Positions 47,280-58,331 of a stretch of DNA of 64,000 nt are shown here, piece by piece. The translations under genes and the position numbers were made by a program. The notes below the pieces were generated by a model. The model was not told where the DNA came from. It did not search any database and was given only the letters and a program-made list of their open reading frames with translations. Position 1 is the stretch's first letter; the number at the start of each line of letters is the position of its first letter. Origin of the DNA: Blasia pusilla (taxonomy: Eukaryota; Marchantiophyta; Marchantiopsida; Blasiales); the NCBI GenBank assembly GCA_050084515.1, contig CM114272.1:55552001-55616000 (forward strand), read 5' to 3'.

Positions 47280-48000
47280 GTTTAGTGATGGGGTTGTGGA
47301 ATTGCAAGATCACTTAATGTGTATTTGAGATTCAAACATCACTTAAAGGCACTTTCTCACACAATACATGATTTGCAAGGAGATAACAATGAGGATTTAT
47401 CCTTACTATTCCACAACTAGTGTAAAGGTGTGGATGTAAGTAGTGGTTATATTGACCAAGCTAAGTTTTTGATGTTTTGGTAGAGGATACGATATTTTAT
47501 CCCTTGGATTTTACACTTTAATTTTGGGGGAGGATACAATCTCCTATCAACCATATTATCAATCAAGCAAGGCAAACACTAGTTAGCTACCCGTGTAGTT
47601 TGCAAGGAATTGTGATCACTCACTTACAAATTTATTGGAGGGGAATATCCATGCGTGGAATATTGATTTAGAGGATAATCTTGAGGAATACGTGACATTT
47701 AATAACAAATGAGGCGACACACATTGACGATACTTAAACATTGTGGGGGACGAGCATTAATTTGCAAAAGAGTGTAGATGAGCTTGTAAGGAAAGTATGT
47801 ATCCAAGATTATGTTATGGAACAAGGCTAGATAAAGATACCATATGCTCAAGGATAAGATTCTTTGACAACCTTGGGAACCATATTAGTTTATAGTGGAG
47901 AAATGTCCTTATAAGGATGTGCATATATTAGATCTTTTTAGAGGGATTATTACTACTTTGGTTATATTTTGGCACGTTGGCGTGCAGGTCCAACAATCCT
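47280..48000 (+). pseudogene. Protease and methyltransferase motif I of gypsy copy E
   Basis: EIQTSLKA-like sequence near 47330 and DVLVEDTIFYPLDF at 47471-47512 match the protease region of copies B, C and D. ILDLFRGIITTLV at about 47925-47963, followed by V-x-VQQ, is the decayed AdoMet-binding motif I of the methyltransferase. Homology stops soon after it, and terminal-repeat sequence follows. The methyltransferase remainder, RT and integrase are therefore absent from this copy. Confidence 0.75.
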
Positions 48001-48330
48001 TAATTACATGTTGAGAGAGTTCAAACCACTCAAAGTAGGAGTCGAGACTTGGTTATATTGGATATTTTGAGAGATGACATATAGAGTGTGTGTTTGCCAT
48101 AGGTATGTCAACACAAAATAGCATGTATGGCTAGTGCATTAATCACATCTTAGTAAGCAGACAAGTAGAGTTCTACCACGTCAAAGAAATAAAGTGTCAT
48201 CAATCTTTTTGGGTATAGCTTTGTTTTGGGGTATCAAATGAGGTTGGTGATAGGTCGAGAGCGTCTTTTCAAAAACTTATCCTCTTTTGATTTTTTTCAG
48301 CCATATGACCAGATCGATCAAGGGTCACTT

Positions 48331-48354
48331 GGTAACCTATGCACGTAGGTTACC
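48331..48354. promoter_or_regulatory. GGTAACCT/AGGTTACC inverted repeat in the terminal repeat (copy E)
   Basis: Perfect 8-bp arms separated by 8 bases. The same element with the same spacing occurs at 58669-58692 and, with one mismatch, at 59300-59323. Conservation across diverged repeats suggests a DNA-binding site or an RNA hairpin; which one is unknown. Confidence 0.55.
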
Positions 48355-48355
48355 G

Positions 48356-48358
<3 letters not shown>

Positions 48359-48445
<87 letters not shown>
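48359..48445. repeat. (GA)n microsatellite, about 43 units
   Basis: An uninterrupted GA run lies inside the terminal repeat of copy E, right after the AGGTTACCG element. Shorter GA-rich stretches occupy the same place in copies A (about 4669-4684) and C (about 59324-59375). The run is therefore an expansion of an inherited GA-rich site. Confidence 0.97.
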
Positions 48446-48448
<3 letters not shown>

Positions 48449-48904
48449 TTGGCTCTTCCCAAGGCCATAAGAGAGGGAGAGATTGCTTTCTCAAGTCTCC
48501 TTTCTCATATAGGGGCTTTAGAGCACTTCTCTTGCTCTTGTGTGTAGGAACTAGGGTGTTGGCGTTAGGATTCTCTCATAGTAGAAGATGGATGTGGCTC
48601 GATTTGCCAATGTAAATATGAGAGTGGAGTTGGTCGTGTGAGTTATTCTTACATTGATTATATTGTGTGGTCTCGATACACATGCATAAGTTCTTTTTTA
48701 TGTGTGCGGATCTACTTGTGTGTTTGGAAGATTGGTGTTGTGTGGTATGGATGTGACTAGGGATGTGGATTAATAGGATTGTATAACAATGTTTATCCGC
48801 AAGATAACTTGCAATTGGATTTATTGGAGTCAAAAATAGTAAGTCTTGGTCTATTCATTGTAAAAGGGATGGGATCTTTGTTTTGTGCTTCTGATCCTCC
48901 TTGT

Positions 48905-49870
48905 AGAAAAGGGATATGGGGAGTACTTTGAAGAGTTAAAAGTGATTACGTGTTATCGTAACATAGCTACTTTGGAGTGAAGTGAGGTTCATTTGTTCCT
49001 TTGGTAAGAGGCACGTACTTAACCATGCATGCACTAAATGAAGTTTGATGTGTCAGCCATAGCACCTCCAAAAGTATTGAATGAAACCTCAAACTACGAA
49101 TACTAGGTTATATTTGATAACAAACACATGGTGGGAAGACTTCAAAACCAAGAGCACAGACAAATGTGGAAAAGGAGTGAATCTTTTTTTGAAATAGACC
49201 AGCCTCAAACCTCTTAGGAGTATTGTGTTAGGGTATGCGGTATATATCACGGAGAGTTGATGATAGACTTAGTGTTTGGATTTGCTCTTCCGAGGGCAAG
49301 ACATGATTGCAATGAAGTTTCATTTTGCCGGTATGTGGACTTATAAAGTATGCATTGTGGGACCCACAAGTGACTCGCAATGGACTCACAATGGAGTCTT
49401 GGGAATCACAAGTGTTTTTTCCCCGTATGAAAGGATCTCCAAGGTACATAACTTGGGTCCTGGTCTTATTCTTGTGACATCCTGTTTTTTGGCAAGGGAT
49501 ATGGGAAGTACCTTAAAGAGTCGAGAGGAGGATATGGATGGTTGGATGTGTGACAAACTACAAGAGATTATGTTGTTCGTGGTTTATTCAGCGAGAGACT
49601 TCTACCCAATTGCAGTAAATGAAGGTGAGAAATCCTTTATATTATCTCCTAAAACATTGAAGGAAATATTAAACATATGAAGCATGGGTTTTCCCTCACA
49701 GCGGACCCTTGGTTGGAAGACTTCAAACCCATGATCATGAGAAAAAAAAGTTGAAATTGATGTAGTGTATGCATGATATTGAAGAGCCTCGAGCCTTTGA
49801 GGAGTTTTGTGATGAGCAACCCTTTGCGGATCCATATAAATAAGAGTTCATGATGGACTTAATCTTCAAG
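48905..49870. repeat. Two diverged tandem units, about 585 bp apart
   Basis: AAGGGATATGGGGAGTAC (about 48910) and AAGGGATATGGGAAGTAC (about 49495) start similar segments. GGAAGACTTCAAA recurs at about 49134 and 49716, and a GATGATAGACTTA / GATGGACTTA block closes both. One frame of the second unit reads EEPRAFEEFCDEQPFADPY, but it is not a family I recognise. It may be retroelement gag or linker debris upstream of copy F. Confidence 0.5.
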
Positions 49871-49949
49871 GAAGCACAATCACTGGAAGAGATTAGACCA
49901 ACCCATATGTGGTAAGATGAAATGATAATTGTTGGATTGTGGAGTAGGT

Positions 49950-50265
49950 TAGGGACTTTGTCACGTTTTTAATGATGGAACAACAAGTTTCCATGCGATG
50001 CTTTGGTAGAGACTAGAGGTTGAGTCTAGTAGGTCATGGGTGTGTGATATGTTAGGAAGTAGGGTAACATGCTAGAATAGGTTTCCCCTTTGTGTGGTTC
50101 CACAATCTTGGATACAACCCCAATTGTGTGGCAATTTCCATAAGAGGATGTACCGATGTTGGATCTTTTTGGAGGGATTAGCACTAGTTTGTAATCGGTT
50201 GGCATGTTGCGAACACGTATTTCCATCCAAAAGTACTTGTATGTGGTAAATATGAGATTGCAAGG
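49950..50265 (+). pseudogene. Protease-methyltransferase junction and motif I of gypsy copy F
   Basis: The plus strand reads FPLCGS, then LDTTPIVWQFP near 50107-50140 and MLDLFGGISTSL at 50156-50191, followed by KYLYVV near 50232. This equals the segment before and including AdoMet motif I in copies B and C. The rest of the pol of this copy is not found. The next recognisable DNA is a different element on the minus strand. Confidence 0.75.
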
Positions 50266-50439
50266 CAATTCCAAATAGAGTAGTATGTCATCAATATAAC
50301 ATACTTATCCATCTCCTTATGAAATATGGAGTTCATCAATGGATAAACATTGGAGGTGCATTACACATATCAGAGGGTATCGCTACAAACTAGAACAAAC
50401 TGTATCTTGTCCTACATAGAGTCTTGTCCATATGAGCCT

Positions 50440-50790
50440 CCGCTGTCCAAATCTCATAATATCCTGACTTCAAGTCAATCCTACTAAAATACTTAGCCCT
50501 AGTTATTCTATCAAAGAAGTTATTAATCCTTGGAAGAGTTTAATTATCTTTCACCATCACTTTTTAGTGTCTGGTAGTTAATTAATATAGAGTCTCAACT
50601 TCCATCCTTCCTCTTCGCAAAGAGAACCAACACTCCATAAGTTGATTTTCTAGTTTTTATGTAACCCCTTTATAAGAGCTCACCTAATTGCTTCTTCAAC
50701 TTAGCAAGCTCAACTTGATTGAGTCTATATGGATCCTTTGAAGGCGATTGAGACCCTGTATTACCTCTATCTTATGATTGATTGGCCTAT
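50440..50790 (-). pseudogene. RT fragment of an ordinary chromovirus-like gypsy element
   Basis: In minus reading, PYRLNQVELAKLKKQLGELL, then YGVLVLFAKRKDGS, a decayed YR-LN block and DLEVRILxDL-like sequence match the N-terminal RT of common plant gypsy/chromovirus elements. It does not match the methyltransferase family (FRRPYRYSDMER). Stops are frequent. Only about 350 bp can be assigned. Confidence 0.7.
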
Positions 50791-52251
50791 ATGGTGGAAA
50801 TTCACTGTGAAGCTCCTTCGTTAAGACATCCTCAAATTCCTTCACTACTCTCTAGAGTATTTATGGAATCCCCCTCGAAGGTGAGTCTTGATCTCTACGC
50901 ATTATGCTTGTAGCCTCTATCTGCCTCATCAAGCAGAGAAAACCATTGACAAGTCCTACCATAGGATGGGGTTAGTCCATTGACATGGACATGTCTGCGG
51001 ACACAGACTTTTTCCACATGCAATCTTGGAAGAAAGATGAGAAGGATAGACCCCATAGCATTGAGTTGGCATCTTTGGTTGAAAGAGCGATTCAATTAGA
51101 AAAGAAATTAGGACTTCATAACATAGATTAGTTACTGGATGAAAATAGAAGGTGGAAGGAATAGCCAACCAAAATCCCTTTTTGGCCTGGTTGGCTAGAA
51201 AGCTACAAGATATTTGAGCAAAGCAAAGAAATCAATAATTGTGAAGAGATGTGACTCTTTGCTAAAAAGACTTGTTGGGCAAGATTAAGAGGAGGCCAAT
51301 TAGTTTTGTAACTATCTTTCTCCATTGAAGAGATCAACTTGTATAGTCCTAGGAGCATACTGCTTTAGGAATTATTTTAGTTCGGGGTTTTATTGTCAAG
51401 TCTTTATTGCAACTATGTATGTGTTTCATATGTAAATGTAGGGAATTTTTTCTCACTGTTGTTAGTGATGAATGGATATGAATACATTCAATGAGGCAGA
51501 TATTGCAAGGATAAGCAGTCTGGTTCTTAGGTGTTACCCAAGAAGGATTCATTTGGATATAATGCACCATTTGGGACCTTCTCTAGTATAGTAACAAGAA
51601 GAAGTAGGAATTAAGGACAGAGTAGAGGAAGACATTCATTGGGTAAGTGATGCATATATTGGATGTGCAACAATGAAAATATGAGGTGATTCTAGAGAAA
51701 AGATTGAGCCAACTCATGGAGAATATTTCCTATGTATGGGTTGATCTTTGTATTAAAGAAGATTATAGATAATCTACATATTTGTATGACAATAAGCAAC
51801 AATATCAGAGTGAACTAGATCTTTGGACTTGTCTCCCCTTTTAATGAATCCAAACGAGTAGAATTGTGAGTTAAAATAAATTATGAAGAGCAAAAAGTTC
51901 ACCCCCATGGTTCCCAAGGTAGGGTTTGGGTTCCAAACATAGTTATAGAGATCGATGTCCACCCCTCCTTACGTTAAGAGAAGTCCTCTTTGCCGCTCCT
52001 TATGGCCCTTGACCCAACTTCCATTCTGATAGCTTGGCTCATATTACTAGATGCATTGTAAATAGTGCACAATAGTATGGCCCAAAGGTCTAGTAATCCT
52101 CATCTCTTCAAAGCAGTCAATGCTCCTATCGACTCCATCTCACAAGATGAATACCTTCTCCAAAAGCAGATTAAGGTATATGTCTACATGACAAGCCATC
52201 TTTGGCCCTACAATGTGTGTAATGCATGTATCATGTATGAGCATATGGTTT
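50791..52251. other. AT-rich DNA without recognised gene
   Basis: No domain recognised. A short match to the foldback family (CATTGACATGGACATGTC...TTTTTCCACATGCAA) lies at about 50978-51022, probably an end fragment. Confidence 0.35.
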
Positions 52252-52441
52252 GGTGTTTACTTATCCAAATATTTTGTAATCACATAGAGATCAATATGAG
52301 GTCTTATGCTACAAAATAAGAAGAATACAAATCCTAGACCGTTATGAGGCTTATTCTAGGATTTTTATTCTTCTTGTTTTGTAGCATAACATCTCATACT
52401 GATCTTTATGTGATTCATAAATATTTGCATAAGTAAACACC
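52252..52441. repeat. Long hairpin: 87-bp arms, 16-bp loop
   Basis: The arm 52252-52338 (GGTGTTTACTTAT...ATCCTAGA) is the reverse complement of 52355-52441, with about ten mismatches and no gap that I can see. The loop is 16 bp. A transcript would fold into one long stem. It could be a foldback/MITE remnant, a young miRNA-type hairpin locus or a palindrome made by repair. Confidence 0.9.
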
Positions 52442-53761
52442 AAGTCATAACGTGCAAGAAGAATCAATCCCATAATAAGAATGAGGCACGTTATGAGGCT
52501 CTTCTTATCAATCCAAGTACGTGCTCTCCCCATGCGATTGGGTTGAAGAGTCCACCACTCAATGTATGGCATCATCTATGGGCTAGGGGTGTCTATGCCG
52601 TACTATGAACTCTGCCAATGATGATATTCTATATATGTGCTACAATCGTGGAATGATGGAAAATTGATGAAGAGCCTTCCGAGGCACATCTCCTTGCATA
52701 CCATCTTGGTAGTGTATGGTTCCACAATATAGTCAAGACCTCAAGAAATTTCCATGCCCCCGAAATATAAATTTCTTGCAGGGACATGCATATATAAGGT
52801 TGTAGTCTAGTTCCACATAGCTCAATAGTTGTTAGGTGGGTGATTTGGAGTTGGGGGAAGCATTCCCCTTTGGTAGGATTGTATCATAAAACAACACATT
52901 TGAAATAGAGAATTGGCCTTATAAGTTCATAAGCAAGATAGTACCCATATGAGATGTTTGAGCACTATGATATAATCTAACTTGTGCCTCCTCATCCAAA
53001 TGACCTCCACCCATATTAACATCAACAATAGAAAAAGAGTCATGAAGAAAATCCCCTATGATATCGTCAAGGAGCTCATGAGTTGCCTACTCGAAGCCCT
53101 CATTTTCGTCCTCCTCATCATGCCCTGATCGGCCGCTCTCATGAGTGTATTTTGTGTCCCTAATGTATTTTCCTCTATCACTACTCAGTGGAGATCTTGG
53201 CCGATGTGTCGAACATTCTCCTAGCCCTCAACTATTATTCTAAAGAGGAAGAAAGGATATCCCCATTGATGAAAAGATGCTTCAACTTGTGCCCCTACAC
53301 ATAAGTGATAGACATATTGGAATATTTTTGAAAGTTATAATTAGTTAGTTCCTCATTAAGTACCTTAATGAGGAACTAAATAATAGCATTCGCAAACAAA
53401 TTGTATTTTTATACACATTTAAGACAAATTTATACCATTTTTTCACGGATCTTCCCTATTCATAATCACCAAATATCTCATCTTGTATCTATATGATTTT
53501 AGTAGCAACAACGGAAATGTAATAATATTCATCCCATAACGAATCAAACTGTGCATGTCGCCCCTCCACATAATCCTATGTGTTATTTACCTCAAGATTG
53601 TGACCAAATAACTCAATGTATCTAGCTATGTTATTACATCGTACAGGATAACCATTAATATATTGTTAATGAGGGGATTTTCTCATAGTAGCGCGTTGGG
53701 ACAAAAGATATTCTAAGGAATGTAGAACCCTCCATGTAATATGGGAGTATGTGGCATCAAT
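52442..53761. other. AT-rich DNA without recognised gene
   Basis: No domain, RNA gene or further repeat recognised. Confidence 0.35.
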
Positions 53762-54068
53762 CATGGTTATGTACGACAAAGTCCATGTTCGCATACATGT
53801 GCATGTTCATAAACTTAAGTGCGTCTTATAGAAAGACTTGTCCATGTGGGCCCCATCTCCCCCTTTTTTCTTACCTCCCCACTTGCCTTCGTGATATGCA
53901 CTTTCCTGTTTCTTCCTCCTCCCATGTCCATTTTGTCCATCCTTATTGCCCCGCCCGGCCTTGCCCTACCTTCCATCATAAACTATGAGTGTGGGCCTCA
54001 TCTTTTACCATCCATGTCCATGGATATGTCCAAGCTTATCCTTCCATGTTTGTTTGTATGCAACCATG
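53762..54068 (+). repeat. Foldback/MITE-like element, full-looking copy
   Basis: Starts CATGGTTATGTACG and ends TTTGTATGCAACCATG, so its ends are inverted copies of one another (CATGGTTRY...). The interior contains AAGACTTGTCCATGTGGGCC and a pyrimidine-rich core, as in 46740-47024. About 307 bp and non-coding. Confidence 0.8.
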
Positions 54069-55492
54069 GCACCAATATAAGAGAATAAAATAGTATATCC
54101 ATCCACATCACATTTCTCAACAACGACTAAATTTCTAGCGTGAAGAACCCAAGATCCATCTTAAGACCTAAAGTCGAATCTTTCAATAAGTATCTTCTAT
54201 CCCATACCTCTACAAGGTCACCAATTGGAATGGAATAAGGATACACCCAACGTTTTACATTTTCACTCTAGATGGTACTCTAGTAATTTAGTAACATGTC
54301 AACTCCATGGGGCCATATCTATCAGAGTACAACCTTATGCGTCTAGACTCAAGGCTTCGTCCCTTTTCTATGAGATCTTGTGACTTGGGGAACAACATGA
54401 GATGCTCGAGTGCTCAACGTTGCTTGGCCGACATCAATCCATCAGACACCATTCTTGAGTTTTGTGGGGTTGATATATGATTAGGTAAGTCATCGATGAT
54501 TCGAAATGATTTGTAATAACTCGTGATATAAAGTCATATAAACCAAGATAAAATGACTAGAGCTACCCAATAATTAATAAATGACTAACATATCCAAAAA
54601 AAACATCCGTTTGCTCCATCAATTTTCCATCCTCCATCCGCCGACCCTCTATTCATTAATGTTCCATCTGTTAGCTCTTCCTCTCTCCCTCCATTTTCCA
54701 TCCGTTCGCCTTTAACCCATCTATTTTTCATCTCTCTGCACTCCATTGATTGTACATTTTCCCACTCTCCATCCATCGGTTCATCCTTCCTCCATGTATT
54801 CTTAAAATTTCCAGAGTCTAGGATTTAAGCTTGGACCAGTTTCATCAAAGTGAGGCTTGCTACCATTACCCTATCCACTCACAAATGTAAGATATTATCT
54901 CACTTGAACTCATGAATAAAAATCATATGCCTACTATATGGTTTCTTTTAATTTCTATTTCTAATACGATATTTTTTATAAAATAAATGATAATATATAT
55001 GGATTAAAAAACTGTACAGAATTATTTATGAAAAAAATATTTAAATAAATATAGCTAATTCCTAAAATATCTAAACCATTAAAAAGAAGAATTATCTATT
55101 TGGTTGTTTTTGAAAAATTAAAACCCATCCAATATTTGGAAAATTAAAGATTATTTCAAATCTTGTGAAAGATAAATGCATCTTGCACCAAATTGGTAAT
55201 ATGAGTTTGGTTGAAATAGTTTTAGTAATCAATTTTTTCTTCTAAAATCATATTTCCAGTAATTATTTTTAAAAATATCTGAAGGTTTCTATGGAAAAAT
55301 GAGGAGTACGTGATTTTTTAAAGAAATAAAATGATAAATCCATAATTGGAAATCAATAACTTATAAAAAAATATTTTGGAAATTATGGGAGATCTAATCA
55401 GTTCAAGTTAGAAAATTAAATTATAAGGATTTTTTAAGATTAATAATTATACTATTCTAGAAACTATTAAAATAGATTCATGTTATAGAAAA
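54069..55492. other. AT-rich DNA without recognised gene
   Basis: No gene recognised. At about 54604-54790 a degenerate TTCCATCC/TCCATC motif repeats several times. From 54900 the DNA is over 70% A+T by eye. Confidence 0.35.
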
Positions 55493-55499
55493 TTGATAA

Positions 55500-55690
55500 A
55501 TATTGATACTTCCCTATTTCTTCCTCCATCCACCTCCACTTCCTTCCCCCTTATTGCCCCATTCACTCTTGCGTCGCCTTCCATCATGAACTATAAGTGT
55601 GGGTTTGACCTCTTGCAATCCATGCCCAGACTTGTACGTGCGTGTTCGTCCTATGACAGACTTGTCCATTTTGGTGCAACCATGATCTAC
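55500..55690 (+). repeat. Partial foldback/MITE-like element
   Basis: TTTCTTCCTCCATCC through CATCATGAACTATAAGTGTGGG and TTTTGGTGCAACCATG matches the right part of 53762-54068. The left end is missing. Confidence 0.7.
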
Positions 55691-55783
55691 GCGGGTGTGG
55701 GTACCCATGGCCCGTATCCAAGCCCATCGTGGCCACAAGGTACACGTGAGCTTGACTAGCTAGTCCACACCCAATTCAAGAAC

Positions 55784-56091
55784 CATGGTTGCACAAAAAT
55801 GGAGAAGGGCGGACAAGTTTAGACATGTCTACAAATATGAATTGTAATAAGTGAGGCCCATACTTATAGTTCATGATGGAAGTTAGGGCAAGGGTTGGTG
55901 AGGCAATAAGGGGGGAGGAAGAGGGGGTTGAGGAAGGAAGAAATGGGAAAGTATGGAAAACATAGTTAAGTGGAGGAATTATAAAGAAGGTCTCCAAAGG
56001 TGGGGCCCACATGGACATATCCTTAGGATGGATGAAAGTCCACGGACATGGATATATCCGCAAACACAAATTTTTTCCATATGCAACCTTG
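55784..56091 (-). repeat. Foldback/MITE-like element, inverted copy
   Basis: Starts CATGGTTGCACAAAAATGGA and ends TTCCATATGCAACCTTG. The interior is the reverse complement of the 53762-54068 type (GGGGGGAGGAAG core; GGGCCCACATGGACATATCC). It lies about 95 bp from the partial plus-oriented copy at 55500-55690. Confidence 0.8.
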
Positions 56092-56889
56092 CTAAAAACC
56101 CATTGCCCATTTTGTAGCCCACATTGGCCCGCGCAGGGCGGGCTACGGTATGCGTAGGGCATGCTACGTGCAGTGCTCGACCAGGATTTTTATGCATACC
56201 GATAGATTTATGAGAGAAATTCCAAGGTAGTTGGAAATTTCTCCATTCTAGCCTTTTTTTTTCATTTAACAAAGAAAACCCAATTCTCTCATCAGAAATT
56301 TTCCAAAAGTTTCAAATTTGAAATGGAAATCACACGTTCTCAACCGACTGCTTTGACAAAGAATGCTGGTTCTAATTGAGCATTGGCTACGTGTGGGCTG
56401 ATTCTTTCCCACCTTCCTTAATCTGAGTCCGCACCTATTCCCACGTCTTGAGCCTGTACGGGACGTTGGGGTACCAAAAATACCCGAGAGGGGGACCCGT
56501 GGTGCGGAGCATGTTCGTTTCCGTGCAACCATGTTTGGACCCATATGCTATGTATCGCATTATCTATTTGTAGCAATGCAAGAATCCACCTTTTGTCCAT
56601 GCACCCATCACTACACTTGATATTGGGCTCATATGCAAAACACCTTCTTGTGTGAGGATTATCCAACTCATCTTGGTTAGCCTTCAACATTGATGTGCAA
56701 CATGAGTAGACATAAATGCGTAGTACTGCCACCATTTTTTGCATTTTAGGCTTGCTTTTGCTCAAGGATCTTTTGACACTCAATGGGATAAGACTTGAGG
56801 CATCCATAGCACATTTGGTTTCCTCCTCGCTCTTGACATCGCTAAAAGGTACCAAGAAAGACTCAAAAGAAGATAGATTAGTGGGTAGG
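56092..56889. other. Non-coding DNA with foldback end fragments
   Basis: GTTTCCGTGCAACCATG near 56517-56533 is another copy of the foldback terminus. No gene recognised. Confidence 0.35.
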
Positions 56890-57306
56890 GTTGGATGCGA
56901 GCATGTCCATGTCCGTGGACTAATGTCCATCCTAAGGATAGACATGTCCGTGTGGGGCGGAGTACCCATGGCCCGCACCGGAGCCCGCCGATTCCATTGC
57001 GTAGACTCAGGCGAGTTGAGCCCGCACCCATTTTGTGGCCTGCACAAGGCCCATGGAAGGCTTGAAGGTGGACTCAGGCCTGGGCAGGGCTTGCAACGGA
57101 GCCCGCACATATATAGGGCGGGATGAGGGCATGAATAGTGTTGGCCCTATGCAAGCACGAGCCCATCCAATGGGGGCCCAACTTGCCCTGTGAGCCTAGT
57201 TGCGGATCACAAAATGGGTCTACGCGATGGGCTTGGAGGGCTCGGATGCGAGCCTTGTGTACCCAAGCGGCATGCCCATGGACATGTCCATTTCCGTGCA
57301 ACCTTG
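56890..57306 (+). repeat. Foldback-family variant with GC-rich core
   Basis: The left part GAGCATGTCCATGTCCGTGGAC and the right part GACATGTCCATTTCCGTGCAACC (each quoted only in part) are the family ends. The core is GC-rich, with repeated GGCCCGCA/GAGCCCGCA motifs instead of the usual pyrimidine tract. Non-coding. Confidence 0.6.
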
Positions 57307-57364
57307 TTAATGGGGGAAATTGAAAAAATGGAGGACATTAAATTCAATCAAGACACAACGTATT

Positions 57365-58182
57365 CTATTTGATTCGAGCGAGGATCCCTTGATGTTAGGG
57401 AAGGCGGTGTGTTTGGCGTTGGGGTTACGGAAAGACGACATTGAACCTTGTCCCTTTCAGATACAAACCTCTATTTAAGGATTGTCACCCACACAATACC
57501 TAAGTTGACATGAGTTAGTTGTTAGAGCATGATTCAAATAGTGTGATGGTGCGCACTTAGCAATTATAACACAATAAAAGTCGTATGACATGTTGGTAGG
57601 GATTATATTGTTTTACCCCCTTGGTTTCATCCTTGATTTAGGGGAGGAGACGGTTTCTTATCGGCCAATATGGCAACCAAGTGATGGACGCATGAGCCAT
57701 TTACTTGTATGGTTTTTAGGGCGTAGTGGTGGTCCACGAGGTGATGTTGTGACCATGTTTGCAACATTCACAGGTAATGATTAGCTGGCAAGGAAGTTTC
57801 TAGAGGGGAGCATCCATACAAAGGACATCTTGGTGGCAGATTTTCCCATGGAGAGACACGATAGGGTAGGTGTCTCTTCCCAAGGTGCGTACAACTCTAC
57901 ACCATTGTGGGTACGAGCGTTGATTTGCAAAGGAGTGCAGAGGAGGTTGTGAGACAAGTGTGGAGTTGTGCTTGTGTCTTGGAGAAGATAGAGTTAGGTG
58001 CCAGTTGTGCTCTTGGAGTGGAGAGTTTAAATCTTTGGATACCACAACTATTTTGTGGCAACATTTGGAGGAGGGTACAAAAGTGTTATATCTCTTTGGA
58101 GGGATCAACACAGAAGATAGTTGTAGTGTTGCAATGTTGCATGATCACATCCGGATACATCAATATTTCTAGGTGGAGATAG
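57365..58182 (+). pseudogene. Protease and methyltransferase motif I of gypsy copy D
   Basis: LFDSSEDPLMLGKAV at 57365-57410 holds the protease Asp, followed by EPCPFQIQTSI. DVL-like IILFYPLGFILDL and SYRPIWQPSDGRM (57590-57690) continue the match to copies B and C. VLYLFGGINT at about 58080-58110 is methyltransferase motif I; IRIHQYF and VEI follow. Homology stops at about 58182, and the terminal repeat begins 150 bp later. This copy therefore also lacks the rest of pol. Confidence 0.8.
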
Positions 58183-58331
58183 GTAAGATGGATCAAGAGA
58201 TGAGCATATGTTGGGAGATGTAAAGGGGATGAAAATAATAACTGTGCTAGATGTGTATAGAGTAGTAGATCTTGTCAAGTAGATATAATGTCTATTGTGT
58301 GGAGTTAGGGGTTAGGGGGGCGGTTGTGTGG

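Larger units (their letters stand above)
48060..48830 (+). repeat. Terminal repeats of copy E
   Basis: A diverged B block (about 48060-48140) precedes an A block that starts near ATCACATCTTAGTAAGC (48142) and runs to about 48655. A further B block (TGTGTGGTCTCGATACAC onward) runs from about 48664 to 48801. The B block matches 58332-58478 of copy D. The layout B-A-B repeats what is seen at the ends of copies A and B. The A block holds the GGTAACCT/AGGTTACC inverted repeat and the GA microsatellite. Confidence 0.65.

Noticed and set aside
48287-48547. Open frame with a long Arg-Glu repeat
   Set aside because: It is the translation of the GA microsatellite inside a retrotransposon terminal repeat.
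50026-50274. Minus-strand open frame containing LIPPKRSN
   Set aside because: It is the antisense shadow of methyltransferase motif I; the same shadow appears antisense to copies B, C and D.
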